Shown here in pieces: positions 1-6,961 of a DNA stretch of 7,587 nt. The DNA comes from Halanaerobiales bacterium (lineage in GTDB: Bacteria > Bacillota > Halanaerobiia > Halanaerobiales > M55B127), in the NCBI GenBank assembly GCA_021736965.1, contig JAIPEV010000079.1, forward strand, positions 1 to 7,587, given 5' to 3'. The translations under genes and the position numbers were made by a program. The notes beneath the pieces were generated by a model. That model was not told the DNA's origin. It did no database searches and saw only the letters and a list, made by a program, of their open reading frames with translations. Position 1 is the stretch's first letter. Each line of letters starts with the position of its first letter.

Positions 1-2473
1 CTGAATATTGATTTTCAAATAAAGTCCGATACTTTTCTTCACTTTTTTCAAGTTCTTTTTGGATTTGATACTGTTCTGTGATATCTTCTATAAATCCATC
101 AATTGTAAAAGAACCATCTTCATTAAATTTACTAATTCGGGCATCCATCCTTAACCATCTAATATTTTCATTTTTATCATAAGCTCTGTAAATAAATCCA
201 ATGACAAAACCTTTCTCCTTTATGTTTTCAATAAGCTCTCGCCTCTTATCCATATCAACATAAAGATTTTTTGCTAAATCATTATAGCTTTCAATTACCT
301 GATCAATATCATCATATCCCAATATATTTGCCATCTCAGGATTGATCATCAATATATTCCCACCTGAATTTGTTTTAAAAATACCAATCGGTGCCTTTTC
401 AAAAAGTTCTCTATATCTTCTTTCACTTTCTCTTAATTTATCTTCAGACTTCTTTCTTAACTTATGATTTATTAGAGCTTGAACTGCATATGAAAGGTCA
501 TCGGTTAATTCTTTAAATAACTTAAACTCTTCTTGATCAAAGAATTTTTCCTGATCAATACAGGCTGTCATAATACCCCATATTTTACTGAATACCATAA
601 TAGGAAAAATAGCAATTGATCTACCTTTTTTATCATAAATAATATTTCTATAGTTTACTTCTTCATTGTTTATAAATTTATCAAACATATTTTCTTCTAA
701 TTTAAAATCACCTAATAAATTTCTAATCAACTCTATATTTTTTTGATCTTTAAAATCTATATCCAAATCTTTTATTAGATCAGAATTCTGACCGGATGCA
801 CTAACTATATGTAGATTATCCTTAACCTTACTTATCTCACCAACCCAGATTGATTTGTAACCACCCTTATTTATTATAATGTTACATACTTGATCAAACA
901 AACTCTTTTTATTTTTTGTTCTGACAATAGTTTGGTTTATATCACTGAGTATGGAATACAGCCTGTTCAACTTTTTAATGCTTTTAATCATCTTTTCTCT
1001 CTCAGTAATATCAACTGCCATACTCATTATTAACTTTCGATTATCATCAGTTTTTCCCAATGGTACTGATGAAAAATCCCATAATCTCTTATCTCCATCT
1101 TTGGTTGTTATTTCAAATTCTCCATCATGTACCTTTTTATTTAGAGTAAATAAATTATCTACAAATTCTTTTACCATATTTCTTTTTTCGGGATATGCTT
1201 GTTCAAACCATTGATCGATGTGTTTAATATCATCATAATCATAACCCGAAAGTTCAGTCCATTGATCATTAATCCTAAAAACCTCTCCATCTTCAGCATG
1301 AATCATTATTGGATAGGGAGCTTCTTTAATTGCATTTGCAAATAATTTTTCTCTTCTTTTAATTTCATTATTTAATTCATACTTTTCACTATAGTTTCTA
1401 AATACTATGACAGCTCCGTGAATATTATTATTTTCATCTTTAATCGGGGCAGCACTATCAGCTATGTGATATTCTTTACCATCTTTTGAAATTAATTTGG
1501 TATGGTTAGCAAGGCTTACTATTTTACCTTTTTTAAGTACTCTTTTTATAGGATTTTTTATTTTTTTATTAGTCTTTGAATTTACAATCTTAAATATTTT
1601 AGTAATATCTTTTTCTCTTGCATCATTGATTTTCCAGCCTGTTAACTGTTCAGAAACATAGTTCATTTTGACAACATATCCTTTATTATCGGTCACTATT
1701 ACTGCATCGCCGATTGAGTTCAATGTAATTTCTAAAAAATTTTTATTCTCTCTAATCTTTATTTCCTGTTCATGTCTTTTTATTAAATCACTTAACCTAT
1801 TTGATATTGCCTCTATTAGATTGTACTCTTCTTTTAAAAAAGGTCCACTATTATCTAGCTCTTTATGTTCTTTAAGATAAAACACCTCTATTTTACCTTT
1901 TTCTTGCCCATCTATTATAATATCTGTATCCATTTTCCATTTACTTTCTTTAAAATTATCCGTAATATACTCTTTATCTTCATAATTAATCCTTACACAG
2001 GTATCTTTGGGATACTGCCAGGCAGTTCGAATCTGATTTATAATCATATTTAAGGATTGATCAAATGATATTTCAGTTTTTTCTAATATTTTAGTAATAT
2101 TTATAAGTCCATTTAACTCTTTGACTCTTTCCCTTAACTTGAAGTTTTTTTCAGATATTTCTGATCTGCTTATTATTATATAAACGGATATAATTATCAG
2201 CATTACTACTTCTATTAAATATTTAGCTATATCTAAGTGTAGAGTAAAAATATCCTGGATACCTAAGACTATAATAGAATAGATGAGTGAAATAATAACA
2301 GTCTTTTTACTGTAATTTAAGCTAGTATAGATCACAAACAAAATTAAGAGCGGTTCTACTAATTCAATTTTAACCGATATCGCTAAGATAAGAACTGTAA
2401 TTGCAAAGATATATAAAAAATATTTAGAGTTAGTAATGGTTTGTATTTTGTTTAATATACTTGCCCTCTTCAA
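1..2473 (-). CDS. Membrane-anchored multi-PAS/GAF sensor protein, 3' part beyond window
   Basis: This is the N-terminal 824 residues of a signalling protein, with no stop before the left edge. About four hydrophobic segments (roughly residues 17-34, 37-53, 57-75 and 80-101) anchor it in the membrane. Then come a GAF-like domain (about 110-235), PAS 1 (about 243-365, containing NSIGDAVIVTD), PAS 2 (about 375-495, ending VDITERE), a GAF domain (about 502-665, opening LNRLYSILSDINQTIVR), PAS 3 (about 683-803, APIGIFKTN to EDITEQ) and the beginning of a fourth PAS (SEEKYRTLFEN, from about 811). Proteins with this layout usually end in a histidine kinase, GGDEF/EAL or HD-GYP output module; which one applies here cannot be seen. 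The ligand is also unknown. The start is TTG at 2471-2473, preceded by AAAGGAGG with an 8-nt gap; the first internal ATG would remove most membrane segments. The co-chaperone gene lies 53 nt upstream with no terminator between, so cotranscription is likely. Family call is firm; output is unknown. Confidence 0.9.
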   Translation of the reverse strand, partial: MKRASILNKIQTITNSKYFLYIFAITVLILAISVKIELVEPLLILFVIYTSLNYSKKTVIISLIYSIIVLGIQDIFTLHLDIAKYLIEVVMLIIISVYIIISRSEISEKNFKLRERVKELNGLINITKILEKTEISFDQSLNMIINQIRTAWQYPKDTCVRINYEDKEYITDNFKESKWKMDTDIIIDGQEKGKIEVFYLKEHKELDNSGPFLKEEYNLIEAISNRLSDLIKRHEQEIKIRENKNFLEITLNSIGDAVIVTDNKGYVVKMNYVSEQLTGWKINDAREKDITKIFKIVNSKTNKKIKNPIKRVLKKGKIVSLANHTKLISKDGKEYHIADSAAPIKDENNNIHGAVIVFRNYSEKYELNNEIKRREKLFANAIKEAPYPIMIHAEDGEVFRINDQWTELSGYDYDDIKHIDQWFEQAYPEKRNMVKEFVDNLFTLNKKVHDGEFEITTKDGDKRLWDFSSVPLGKTDDNRKLIMSMAVDITEREKMIKSIKKLNRLYSILSDINQTIVRTKNKKSLFDQVCNIIINKGGYKSIWVGEISKVKDNLHIVSASGQNSDLIKDLDIDFKDQKNIELIRNLLGDFKLEENMFDKFINNEEVNYRNIIYDKKGRSIAIFPIMVFSKIWGIMTACIDQEKFFDQEEFKLFKELTDDLSYAVQALINHKLRKKSEDKLRESERRYRELFEKAPIGIFKTNSGGNILMINPEMANILGYDDIDQVIESYNDLAKNLYVDMDKRRELIENIKEKGFVIGFIYRAYDKNENIRWLRMDARISKFNEDGSFTIDGFIEDITEQYQIQKELEKSEEKYRTLFENQYS

Positions 2474-2481
2474 CTTACTGG

Positions 2482-2489
2482 CCTCCTTT
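2482..2489 (-). promoter_or_regulatory. Ribosome binding site of the sensor gene (fixes TTG start)
   Basis: The minus strand reads AAAGGAGG, a near-perfect Shine-Dalgarno sequence, 8 nt ahead of TTG at 2473. No ATG or GTG lies at a suitable distance, so this site decides the non-ATG start. Confidence 0.8.
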
Positions 2490-2493
2490 ATTC

Positions 2494-2516
2494 TCAATAG
2501 ATAGTATAATCAATAG
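2494..2516. repeat. Short direct repeat TCAATAG between co-chaperone and sensor genes
   Basis: Two copies of TCAATAG (2494-2500 and 2510-2516) sit 16 nt apart in the 53-nt intergenic gap. A minus-strand TATACT lies between them but has no convincing -35 element. The repeat could be a small regulatory site or chance in A+T-rich DNA. Confidence 0.25.
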
Positions 2517-2526
2517 TTTAACTAAA

Positions 2527-3279
2527 TTAATACTCTTTTTTATATTCTTTAATTTTTTGATAGGCTTTCTGAATCTCTTTAAACTTGTTTTGGGCAAACT
2601 CTCTATATTCATCGGGTAGACCTTTTCCAATCACATTATCAGGATGAAAGTCTTTTGCCTTTTTTTTATACTGCCTTTTTATTTCTTCCATACTTGTATC
2701 TGGTGAAACTTCTAATATCTTAAAATACTTATCAAGACTATCAGTTTGATTATATCTTGCTAAAATACTCTCATATTCACTGTCAGATATACTAAATATC
2801 TTTTTAGCTTTCTTTAAATATTTTCTTTCTTTTTGATCAAAGTTACTATCAGCAATAGCTACTTTGATTAAAAGATCTATCATACTAATAAGCAAGGTTT
2901 TTTCATTTCTAAAATGTGTATAAAACTGTCTGGCAAAGTCTTCAAAACTACTATTACTTTTTTTGGCTTGGTCAAATATATTAATTGCCAACTGTCTGGT
3001 ATTGCTCTCTAATCTTAAGTCATTTTTAACAAAACTATCAACAACATCTATCTCTGAACGGCTAACATTTCCATCAGCTTGAGCAAACTTTGCTAACATA
3101 GAAAATGTAGTTGTAAAAAATACCATATTTAATCTTTCTTGTTGGTTTAATTTTTGCCTGGAACTATTATCAGCTGTCCTATCAAACTGATTTCCTACTA
3201 CAGCCCCAATTATTGCCCCAATAGGACCTCCTAAAACAAATCCTAGTCCACCACCAAATAACTTTCCAGTCCAACTCAT
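2527..3279 (-). CDS. DjlA-like membrane co-chaperone: TerB-like domain plus C-terminal J domain
   Basis: This 250-residue protein has the DjlA-type order of domains. An N-terminal glycine-rich hydrophobic segment (about 5-29, MSWTGKLFGGGLGFVLGG...) probably inserts in the membrane. A helical TerB-like domain (about 52-170) contains two acidic repeats, AQADGNVSRSE and AIADSNFDQKE. A J domain (about 183-248) carries the HPD tripeptide at 212-214 that stimulates DnaK ATPase, so the J function looks intact. By family knowledge it would recruit DnaK to the cytosolic face of the membrane; its client is unknown. An upstream in-frame GTG at 3315 has no ribosome binding site, whereas ATG at 3279 follows AGGAGGGGG and starts exactly at the conserved MSWTGK, so I chose the ATG. 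The gap from GGGGG to ATG is 10 nt, slightly long. The length is close to E. coli DjlA (about 270). The sensor gene follows 53 nt downstream and probably shares the transcript. Confidence 0.88.
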   Translation of the reverse strand: MSWTGKLFGGGLGFVLGGPIGAIIGAVVGNQFDRTADNSSRQKLNQQERLNMVFFTTTFSMLAKFAQADGNVSRSEIDVVDSFVKNDLRLESNTRQLAINIFDQAKKSNSSFEDFARQFYTHFRNEKTLLISMIDLLIKVAIADSNFDQKERKYLKKAKKIFSISDSEYESILARYNQTDSLDKYFKILEVSPDTSMEEIKRQYKKKAKDFHPDNVIGKGLPDEYREFAQNKFKEIQKAYQKIKEYKKEY

Positions 3280-3289
3280 TAAGTCAGAT

Positions 3290-3298
3290 CCCCCTCCT
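3290..3298 (-). promoter_or_regulatory. Ribosome binding site of the J-domain gene (decides the start)
   Basis: The minus strand reads AGGAGGGGG, ending 10 nt before ATG at 3279. It lies inside the alternative reading that begins at GTG 3315, which has no such site ahead of it. This argues for the shorter 250-residue protein. Confidence 0.7.
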
Positions 3299-3379
3299 AT
3301 ATCAATGTTAGTCACTATTATTTCATTATTAATAAATCCACTTATTAGTTTTTTATCATAAGGGATAGATTTAATTAAA

Positions 3380-3399
3380 AATAGATCAAGTTATCTATT
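3380..3399. promoter_or_regulatory. Inverted repeat upstream of the J-domain gene, possible operator
   Basis: AATAGAT (3380-3386) and ATCTATT (3393-3399) are perfect inverted copies separated by 6 nt, about 100 nt upstream of the co-chaperone start. A 7-6-7 dyad suits a dimeric repressor. It is not the CIRCE heat-shock element. No confident promoter hexamers could be placed around it. Confidence 0.3.
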
Positions 3400-3485
3400 C
3401 GTATAATCTCTCCCCACTACTCCCAATTTTATATAAATATCTATATAATAGTAATCTCATAAACATTGAAATGCTTTCCTTATAT

Positions 3486-3502
3486 CTTATAATTATTATA
3501 AG
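3486..3502. repeat. 17-nt perfect A/T palindrome
   Basis: CTTATAAT, a central T, then ATTATAAG form a perfect dyad. With only A/T in the inner seven pairs it would be a weak RNA hairpin; a protein-binding site is as plausible as a transcript structure. Chance in A+T-rich DNA cannot be excluded. Confidence 0.35.
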
Positions 3503-3633
3503 TTGTCTAAATAAATCAGAACTGTTTTTAAAAAAATCCATAAGTAATTGTTAAAAAAGTTAAGATGTTATTTTCAATCTTCTTTTACAAATAATATAAA
3601 TAAACTACAATAAGATAAACAACAAATAAAACT

Positions 3634-3656
3634 CTGACCTTAATAATTAAGGTCAG
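3634..3656 (-). terminator. 23-nt perfect palindrome, possible minus-strand terminator
   Basis: CTGACCTTAAT (3634-3644), a central A, and ATTAAGGTCAG (3646-3656) match perfectly. On the minus strand the hairpin is followed by AGTTTTATTTG, a passable U-rich tail; on the plus strand the following TTAATATAA is poorer. If it is a terminator, it would end a minus-strand RNA arising between about 3660 and 4079, where no gene is seen, or catch read-through from the abrB-like gene. A DNA-binding site is the alternative. Confidence 0.45.
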
Positions 3657-4079
3657 TTAATATAAGCTGGTTTTTAAAATATTTATAATGCCTTCTAATC
3701 ACAAATTTTGGTCGGAATTAATAATTTTACTACTATTTTTGATCTTTTATAAATTTATAAACATTATTAAATCCCTATACTTATATATTAGACAAATATA
3801 GTAAAAAACCTTTAAATCAAGTATTATTACATAACTCAAATAAACTGTTTAAAAACGGCCTACTTGTTGATATATTAGTGATTATATAAAGATAGCCTCT
3901 TATAAAATAACTTATTATATATCCATATAAAGTTTATATTTTCTATTTATTACATATATTCACATAAAAATTATTATTCTTTGAACTAGCTTAATTATAT
4001 ATTCAATCACACTATTATTAATAACTTAAATCAATTTCATTATAGTTTTGTGGTAATCTAAAATAATTTTAAAAGTAAT

Positions 4080-4107
4080 AAAGGCAGCCTTATTAAAAGC
4101 TGCCTTT
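4080..4107 (-). terminator. Rho-independent terminator of the AbrB-like gene
   Basis: AAAGGCAGC (4080-4088) and GCTGCCTTT (4099-4107) form a 9-bp stem with a 10-nt loop, beginning 14 nt after the stop codon. On the minus strand the stem runs into TTTATTACTTTT, giving the expected GC-rich stem plus U-rich tail. Confidence 0.85.
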
Positions 4108-4121
4108 CAGTATAAATATAA

Positions 4122-4370
4122 TTATTCCAGATCATTTTTCATTTTATCAAAACATTTTTTACAGATTGTCTTTTCCTCATATTCAAAAGTATCAGACATT
4201 TCTCCGCAAAAAATGCACCCAGGTTGATATGCTTTAAAGATAATTTTTTCTCCCTCAACATAGATTTCCAAAGAATCCTGTTTTTTTAGATTCATCGTTT
4301 TCCTGAGTTCTTTTGGTATAACTATCCTGCCAAGATTATCAATTTTTCTAACTATTCCAGTAGATTTCAT
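4122..4370 (-). CDS. AbrB/SpoVT-fold transition-state regulator with putative zinc-binding tail
   Basis: This 82-residue DNA-binding protein is very close to Bacillus AbrB in its first half: MKSTGIVRKIDNLGRIVIP, then ELRKTMNLKKQDSLEIYVEGEKIIFKAY (residues 1-48). That region forms the swapped-hairpin AbrB domain, and the conserved arginines R8, R15, R23 expected for DNA contact are present. The Bacillus C-terminal multimerisation region is replaced by a short segment with C52-x2-C55 and C70-x2-C73, which should bind one zinc ion; this variant is familiar from clostridia and related anaerobes. Such regulators act as dimers or tetramers on many A+T-rich promoters in the change from growth to stationary phase. 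The ATG at 4370 follows AAGGAG with a 7-nt gap. The gene has its own promoter and terminator, so it is monocistronic. Regulated targets are unknown; autoregulation is plausible. I leave the symbol empty because several paralogues share this form. Confidence 0.92.
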   Translation of the reverse strand: MKSTGIVRKIDNLGRIVIPKELRKTMNLKKQDSLEIYVEGEKIIFKAYQPGCIFCGEMSDTFEYEEKTICKKCFDKMKNDLE

Positions 4371-4382
4371 TTTAACACTCCT

Positions 4383-4400
4383 TGTCTACATTTGTTTACA
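4383..4400 (-). promoter_or_regulatory. Tandem TGTANACA sites over the transcription start, possible operator
   Basis: The minus strand reads TGTAAACA, AA, TGTAGACA: two 8-nt copies differing at one position with a 10-nt period, one helical turn. They cover the predicted transcription start and abut the Shine-Dalgarno sequence, a good place for a repressor. The binding protein is unknown; AbrB itself is a candidate, since family members often repress their own genes. Confidence 0.4.
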
Positions 4401-4427
4401 TTATATCATCTATTTTAAATATTTCTA
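4400..4427 (-). promoter_or_regulatory. Likely sigma-A promoter of the AbrB-like gene
   Basis: The minus strand has a consensus -10 TATAAT (4400-4405) and a weak -35 TAGAAA (4422-4427) with a 16-nt spacer. Transcription would begin near 4393, giving a leader of about 20 nt before ATG at 4370. Confidence 0.6.
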
Positions 4428-4469
4428 TAAAAAATGATAATTTTTTTACATTTTTTTATAAATTTATAT

Positions 4470-5387
4470 TTATAGTAAATAGTCAAAAGGATTTTTACTT
4501 AGAGTAGGGAACACTCCAAAGTATCCTAATAGAGGGAATAGCAGTAAAATAAGTGTCGCTTTAAGAAAATCATTTGGTAGAAAGTACCTTAATAAGAAAA
4601 AAAGTGCTATCCAGGCTAATACCGGCAGAACTATTAATTTAAAAGCCTTATTATTGTTTTTTTTCCATACTTTTTTTATTTTTTTATCTTTTTTTAGAAT
4701 TTTATACTCTTTTTTGTTCAACTCTTGCTTTAACATTATACCTTTTCTAAACAGATATCCAGTTTTAGCTAATACGTATGTTAATCCTATTAGAATTAGA
4801 CCTATCAATATTCCCGCCATCCAAATCAGTGGAGATCCAAATCTAGCTAATACTTTTTCTAATAAAGGTACTTTAGGTTTAAAGCTTTTTATAATTTTAT
4901 TGATATTTGAAAAGTCATTATATTTACTAAATGTAAATATTAGGTATCCATATGGGCCAGATACTTGATAGTGTGCTAAAGCATAAAGCCCATGCTCATT
5001 TTTATCATATCTTTTTTTTACCGCATATCTAAATATTAAGTATTTATTTATCTCTTTACTTTTTATTTTACTGCCCAAATTATCAAAAATTTCTCTATCT
5101 AACTCTGTAAGTTTTTGTAAATCTATTTTTTTGTTATTCTTCAAGGCAAAGATTGTAAAAACATAGTCTTGATTAGGATCTGTTGCAACCAGGCGTTGAT
5201 AGGATTTTGGATTATCAAAATTAGTCTCTAGCTCCCAATCATTTGGTATCTTAAATGAATAATTATAGTTTTGATCATTTATCTTTATATATTGACCATC
5301 TTGAGCAAAGATAGTAATCGAAAATATTATAATAAATATAAATAAAAAGACAATAGTTATTAAATTAGATCTATTTGATGATTTCAT
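4470..5387 (-). CDS. Unrecognised membrane protein with exported domain and three further membrane-spanning segments' topology
   Basis: I do not recognise this 305-residue protein as a named gene. It starts with a signal peptide (hydrophobic 9-27, likely cut after A28 in TIFA-QDG). An exported domain of about 150 residues follows (about 29-178); its opening, YSFKIPNDWE, resembles the start of small PsbP/DUF1795-like exported domains, but that is only a suggestion. A membrane segment lies at about 186-209. Next is a strongly basic linker (214-250) with 15 lysines in 37 residues, then two more segments (about 251-269 and 274-293). Three spans after cleavage place the linker in the cytosol and the C-terminus inside. 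GTG at 5393 would add two residues, but GGGG at 5396-5399 lies 8 nt from ATG 5387 and only 2 nt from the GTG, so ATG is preferred. No terminator is evident between its stop and the AbrB-like gene, 99 nt downstream, which has its own promoter. Confidence 0.8.
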   Translation of the reverse strand: MKSSNRSNLITIVFLFIFIIIFSITIFAQDGQYIKINDQNYNYSFKIPNDWELETNFDNPKSYQRLVATDPNQDYVFTIFALKNNKKIDLQKLTELDREIFDNLGSKIKSKEINKYLIFRYAVKKRYDKNEHGLYALAHYQVSGPYGYLIFTFSKYNDFSNINKIIKSFKPKVPLLEKVLARFGSPLIWMAGILIGLILIGLTYVLAKTGYLFRKGIMLKQELNKKEYKILKKDKKIKKVWKKNNNKAFKLIVLPVLAWIALFFLLRYFLPNDFLKATLILLLFPLLGYFGVFPTLSKNPFDYLL

Positions 5388-5697
5388 GGTCACAACCCCA
5401 ATAATTGATTAACGTATAAAACCTTATTATTAATTTAAAGAAAAAAATTAAAATTCCTCCAAGAAAAGCTAAAAACCTTGTAACTATAGTAAAGAATCTC
5501 AATAGCAACAAGGTTTTTTGTCTATTACCAAACATCTTTTAAATATCTTATGTCTTATCTTTATTTAGTATTTATTTCTTACATTTTAAACTTTTTAATT
5601 AAATCTATTTATCTATAATAGATATTAAAGTTATTATCACTTAAATAAAAATCAATCTCTTTAAATTTACTAACTTCACTTTTTTTATATTAATCAC
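5388..5697. other. Spacer of about 310 nt without a gene
   Basis: The gap between the lipoprotein stop and the membrane-protein start holds the hairpin at 5471-5518 and the ribosome binding site of the downstream gene (GGGG, 5396-5399). No confident promoter was found for the downstream gene; a TTATAC-like -10 lies near 5417 on the minus strand but lacks a good -35. The rest is A/T-rich with no coding signal. Confidence 0.55.
5471..5518 (-). terminator. Long-loop hairpin, likely terminator of the lipoprotein gene, possibly bidirectional
   Basis: AAAAACCTTGT (5471-5481) and ACAAGGTTTTT (5508-5518) are perfect 11-nt inverted copies around a 26-nt loop. Both strands end the stem in a T-run, so it could stop transcription either way. 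It lies about 180 nt after the lipoprotein stop. The long loop and modest GC make it weaker than the terminator at 4080. Confidence 0.55.
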
Positions 5698-6948
5698 TTA
5701 TTCAACTGTCGGGATATTATCTTCCTGACCTTGAAAATAAGGATAAGTTTCTCCCTGATTTATAGTCCAAACATCTGAAAAGTCCCATCCATGAAATGTT
5801 TCTTCTTGAACCATCTGACTGGTAGTCTTACCTTGACCGCCCTCAGAGTGGGATATTTCACGATTACCAGCTTCTGTATCCCAGTAACTATTATTCACAT
5901 TATTATAAAATATATCTTCATTATAACCAATTAGACCCCCGTAATTTAAACCAGCAACAACATCACCTGCAAAATATGTTCTATTTATAGAATCATTATA
6001 TAGATTATAAGTATAACCGATCAGTCCCCCCACATATTCTGTACCTATAACAGACCCAATAGCATAATTATCTTCAACCCTATAACCATAATTATACCCA
6101 ATTAATCCTCCGATATAATTGTTATTGCCTATTACATCTGACATAGAATAACTTTTTATAACTTCACCAGTAGACTCATTGAAACCTAATAAACCTCCTA
6201 CATAATCATTCCCTTTAATTGTTCCTGAAACATTACAAGAAGTTATATCTCCGCTATTATGGCCAACTAGACCTCCTACTGCATCAGAACCAATAATATC
6301 TATTACCTCAACTCCTAAATTATCAATATTACCGCTACTAGCACCAAATAATCCTATTGAATCTTGATCACTTCTTTTTATGTACAGATCACCGATTATC
6401 TTATTATCTCCATTAAATTCTCCAGAAAATTCTGTTGTTTCATCTCCAAGAGGTTCCCAACCTTTGCTGGTCTTAGTTTGATTTCCCACAAATTCCAGAT
6501 AACCTAAAGAACTACTATCTAGATCATTCATTAATATAAAATTAGAATCTAAATTATTTCGAACTTCATTTAATTGATACCAGTTAGTTATTTCATATGG
6601 TTGATCACCAACTAAATCTGTTGCTTGAAATACCGCAGTAATTTCTTTATTTCCATCCATTATTACTTCTTTTGGATTATCATTACCACTATAGTCTCCT
6701 TCCCAATGACTAAATAACCAGTCTCCTTCTGGAACAGCAGTCAATCTTAGTTCAGTTCCTGTTGCATAAACATCTACTGTAATAACATTAACATCATCAT
6801 CTACTACAGTACCTTCTCCTATAACATCTACAGCTAATGTATACTCACTTTCTTGAGTGTTATTGTTATTGTTATTACTACAGCCTGCTAAAATTATTAA
6901 ACCAACCACCAATACTAAAAATAGTTTCAATATTTTTTTGTTAAGCAA
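5698..6948 (-). CDS. Secreted lipoprotein with InlB-type divergent repeat and GLUG repeats
   Basis: This 416-residue surface protein has a type II signal peptide: basic N-terminus, hydrophobic core and lipobox LAGC, with C23 the lipidated residue, followed by an asparagine-rich linker (NNNNNNTQES). Residues about 35-110 match the divergent InlB B-repeat type (LTAVPEGDWLFSHWEGDYSG ... ITAVFQA). Residues about 118-405 form a GLUG-repeat region. Five glycine-rich cores (VGGLVGHN near 224, VGGLLGFN near 250, IGGLIGYN near 279, VGGLIGYT near 306, YGGLIGYN near 336) recur every 26-30 residues, suggesting a beta-helix-like solenoid. It ends in the familiar closing pattern SYWDTEAG...GGQGKTTSQMVQEETFHGWDFSDVW...GETYPYF. 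Such proteins are thought to act in adhesion or substrate binding; no catalytic residues are seen. The start is TTG at 6946-6948 with GGGGGAAGG upstream. It stands alone. Confidence 0.88.
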   Translation of the reverse strand: MLNKKILKLFLVLVVGLIILAGCSNNNNNNTQESEYTLAVDVIGEGTVVDDDVNVITVDVYATGTELRLTAVPEGDWLFSHWEGDYSGNDNPKEVIMDGNKEITAVFQATDLVGDQPYEITNWYQLNEVRNNLDSNFILMNDLDSSSLGYLEFVGNQTKTSKGWEPLGDETTEFSGEFNGDNKIIGDLYIKRSDQDSIGLFGASSGNIDNLGVEVIDIIGSDAVGGLVGHNSGDITSCNVSGTIKGNDYVGGLLGFNESTGEVIKSYSMSDVIGNNNYIGGLIGYNYGYRVEDNYAIGSVIGTEYVGGLIGYTYNLYNDSINRTYFAGDVVAGLNYGGLIGYNEDIFYNNVNNSYWDTEAGNREISHSEGGQGKTTSQMVQEETFHGWDFSDVWTINQGETYPYFQGQEDNIPTVE

Positions 6949-6952
6949 CTAT

Positions 6953-6961
6953 CCTTCCCCC
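6953..6961 (-). promoter_or_regulatory. Ribosome binding site of the lipoprotein gene (fixes TTG start)
   Basis: The minus strand reads GGGGGAAGG ahead of TTG at 6948. The GGGGG block is 8 nt and the AAGG block 4 nt from the start. No better start codon precedes the signal peptide. Confidence 0.6.

Larger units (their letters stand above)
3316..4079. other. Long gene-free A+T-rich region
   Basis: No reading frame with a plausible ribosome binding site and protein-like composition is seen on either strand; stops are dense throughout. The stretch holds three dyad symmetries (3380-3399, 3486-3502, 3634-3656) in its left half and otherwise only A/T runs. It is unusually long compared with the 53-310 nt gaps elsewhere in the window. 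It could contain an untranslated RNA, a long leader for the co-chaperone gene, or a fully decayed gene; the sequence alone does not decide. Confidence 0.6.

Noticed and set aside
951..2053. Plus-strand open frames at 951-1214, 1668-1880 and 1865-2053
   Set aside because: They lie inside the sensor gene on the opposite strand, lack ribosome binding sites and have Ser/Phe/Leu-rich composition typical of antisense to A+T-rich coding DNA.
480..2110. Many TGATCA/GATC words in the sensor gene
   Set aside because: They come from repeated Asp-Gln (GAT CAA) codon pairs and similar, not from a DNA-level repeat with regular spacing.
3280..3315. Longer start (GTG 3315) for the J-domain protein
   Set aside because: It has no ribosome binding site, and the strong AGGAGGGGG would lie inside the coding region; the conserved start MSWTGK favours ATG 3279.
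3379..3400. CIRCE heat-shock operator upstream of the J-domain gene
   Set aside because: CIRCE is TTAGCACTC-N9-GAGTGCTAA; the dyad here (AATAGAT/ATCTATT) does not match it.
4654..4968. Plus-strand 104-codon open frame
   Set aside because: It is antisense to the membrane protein gene; its Phe-rich start mirrors the lysine-rich linker on the other strand.
5388..5697. Riboswitch or small RNA in the spacer before the membrane protein
   Set aside because: Only one simple hairpin is present and no known riboswitch core was recognised; a terminator explains it.
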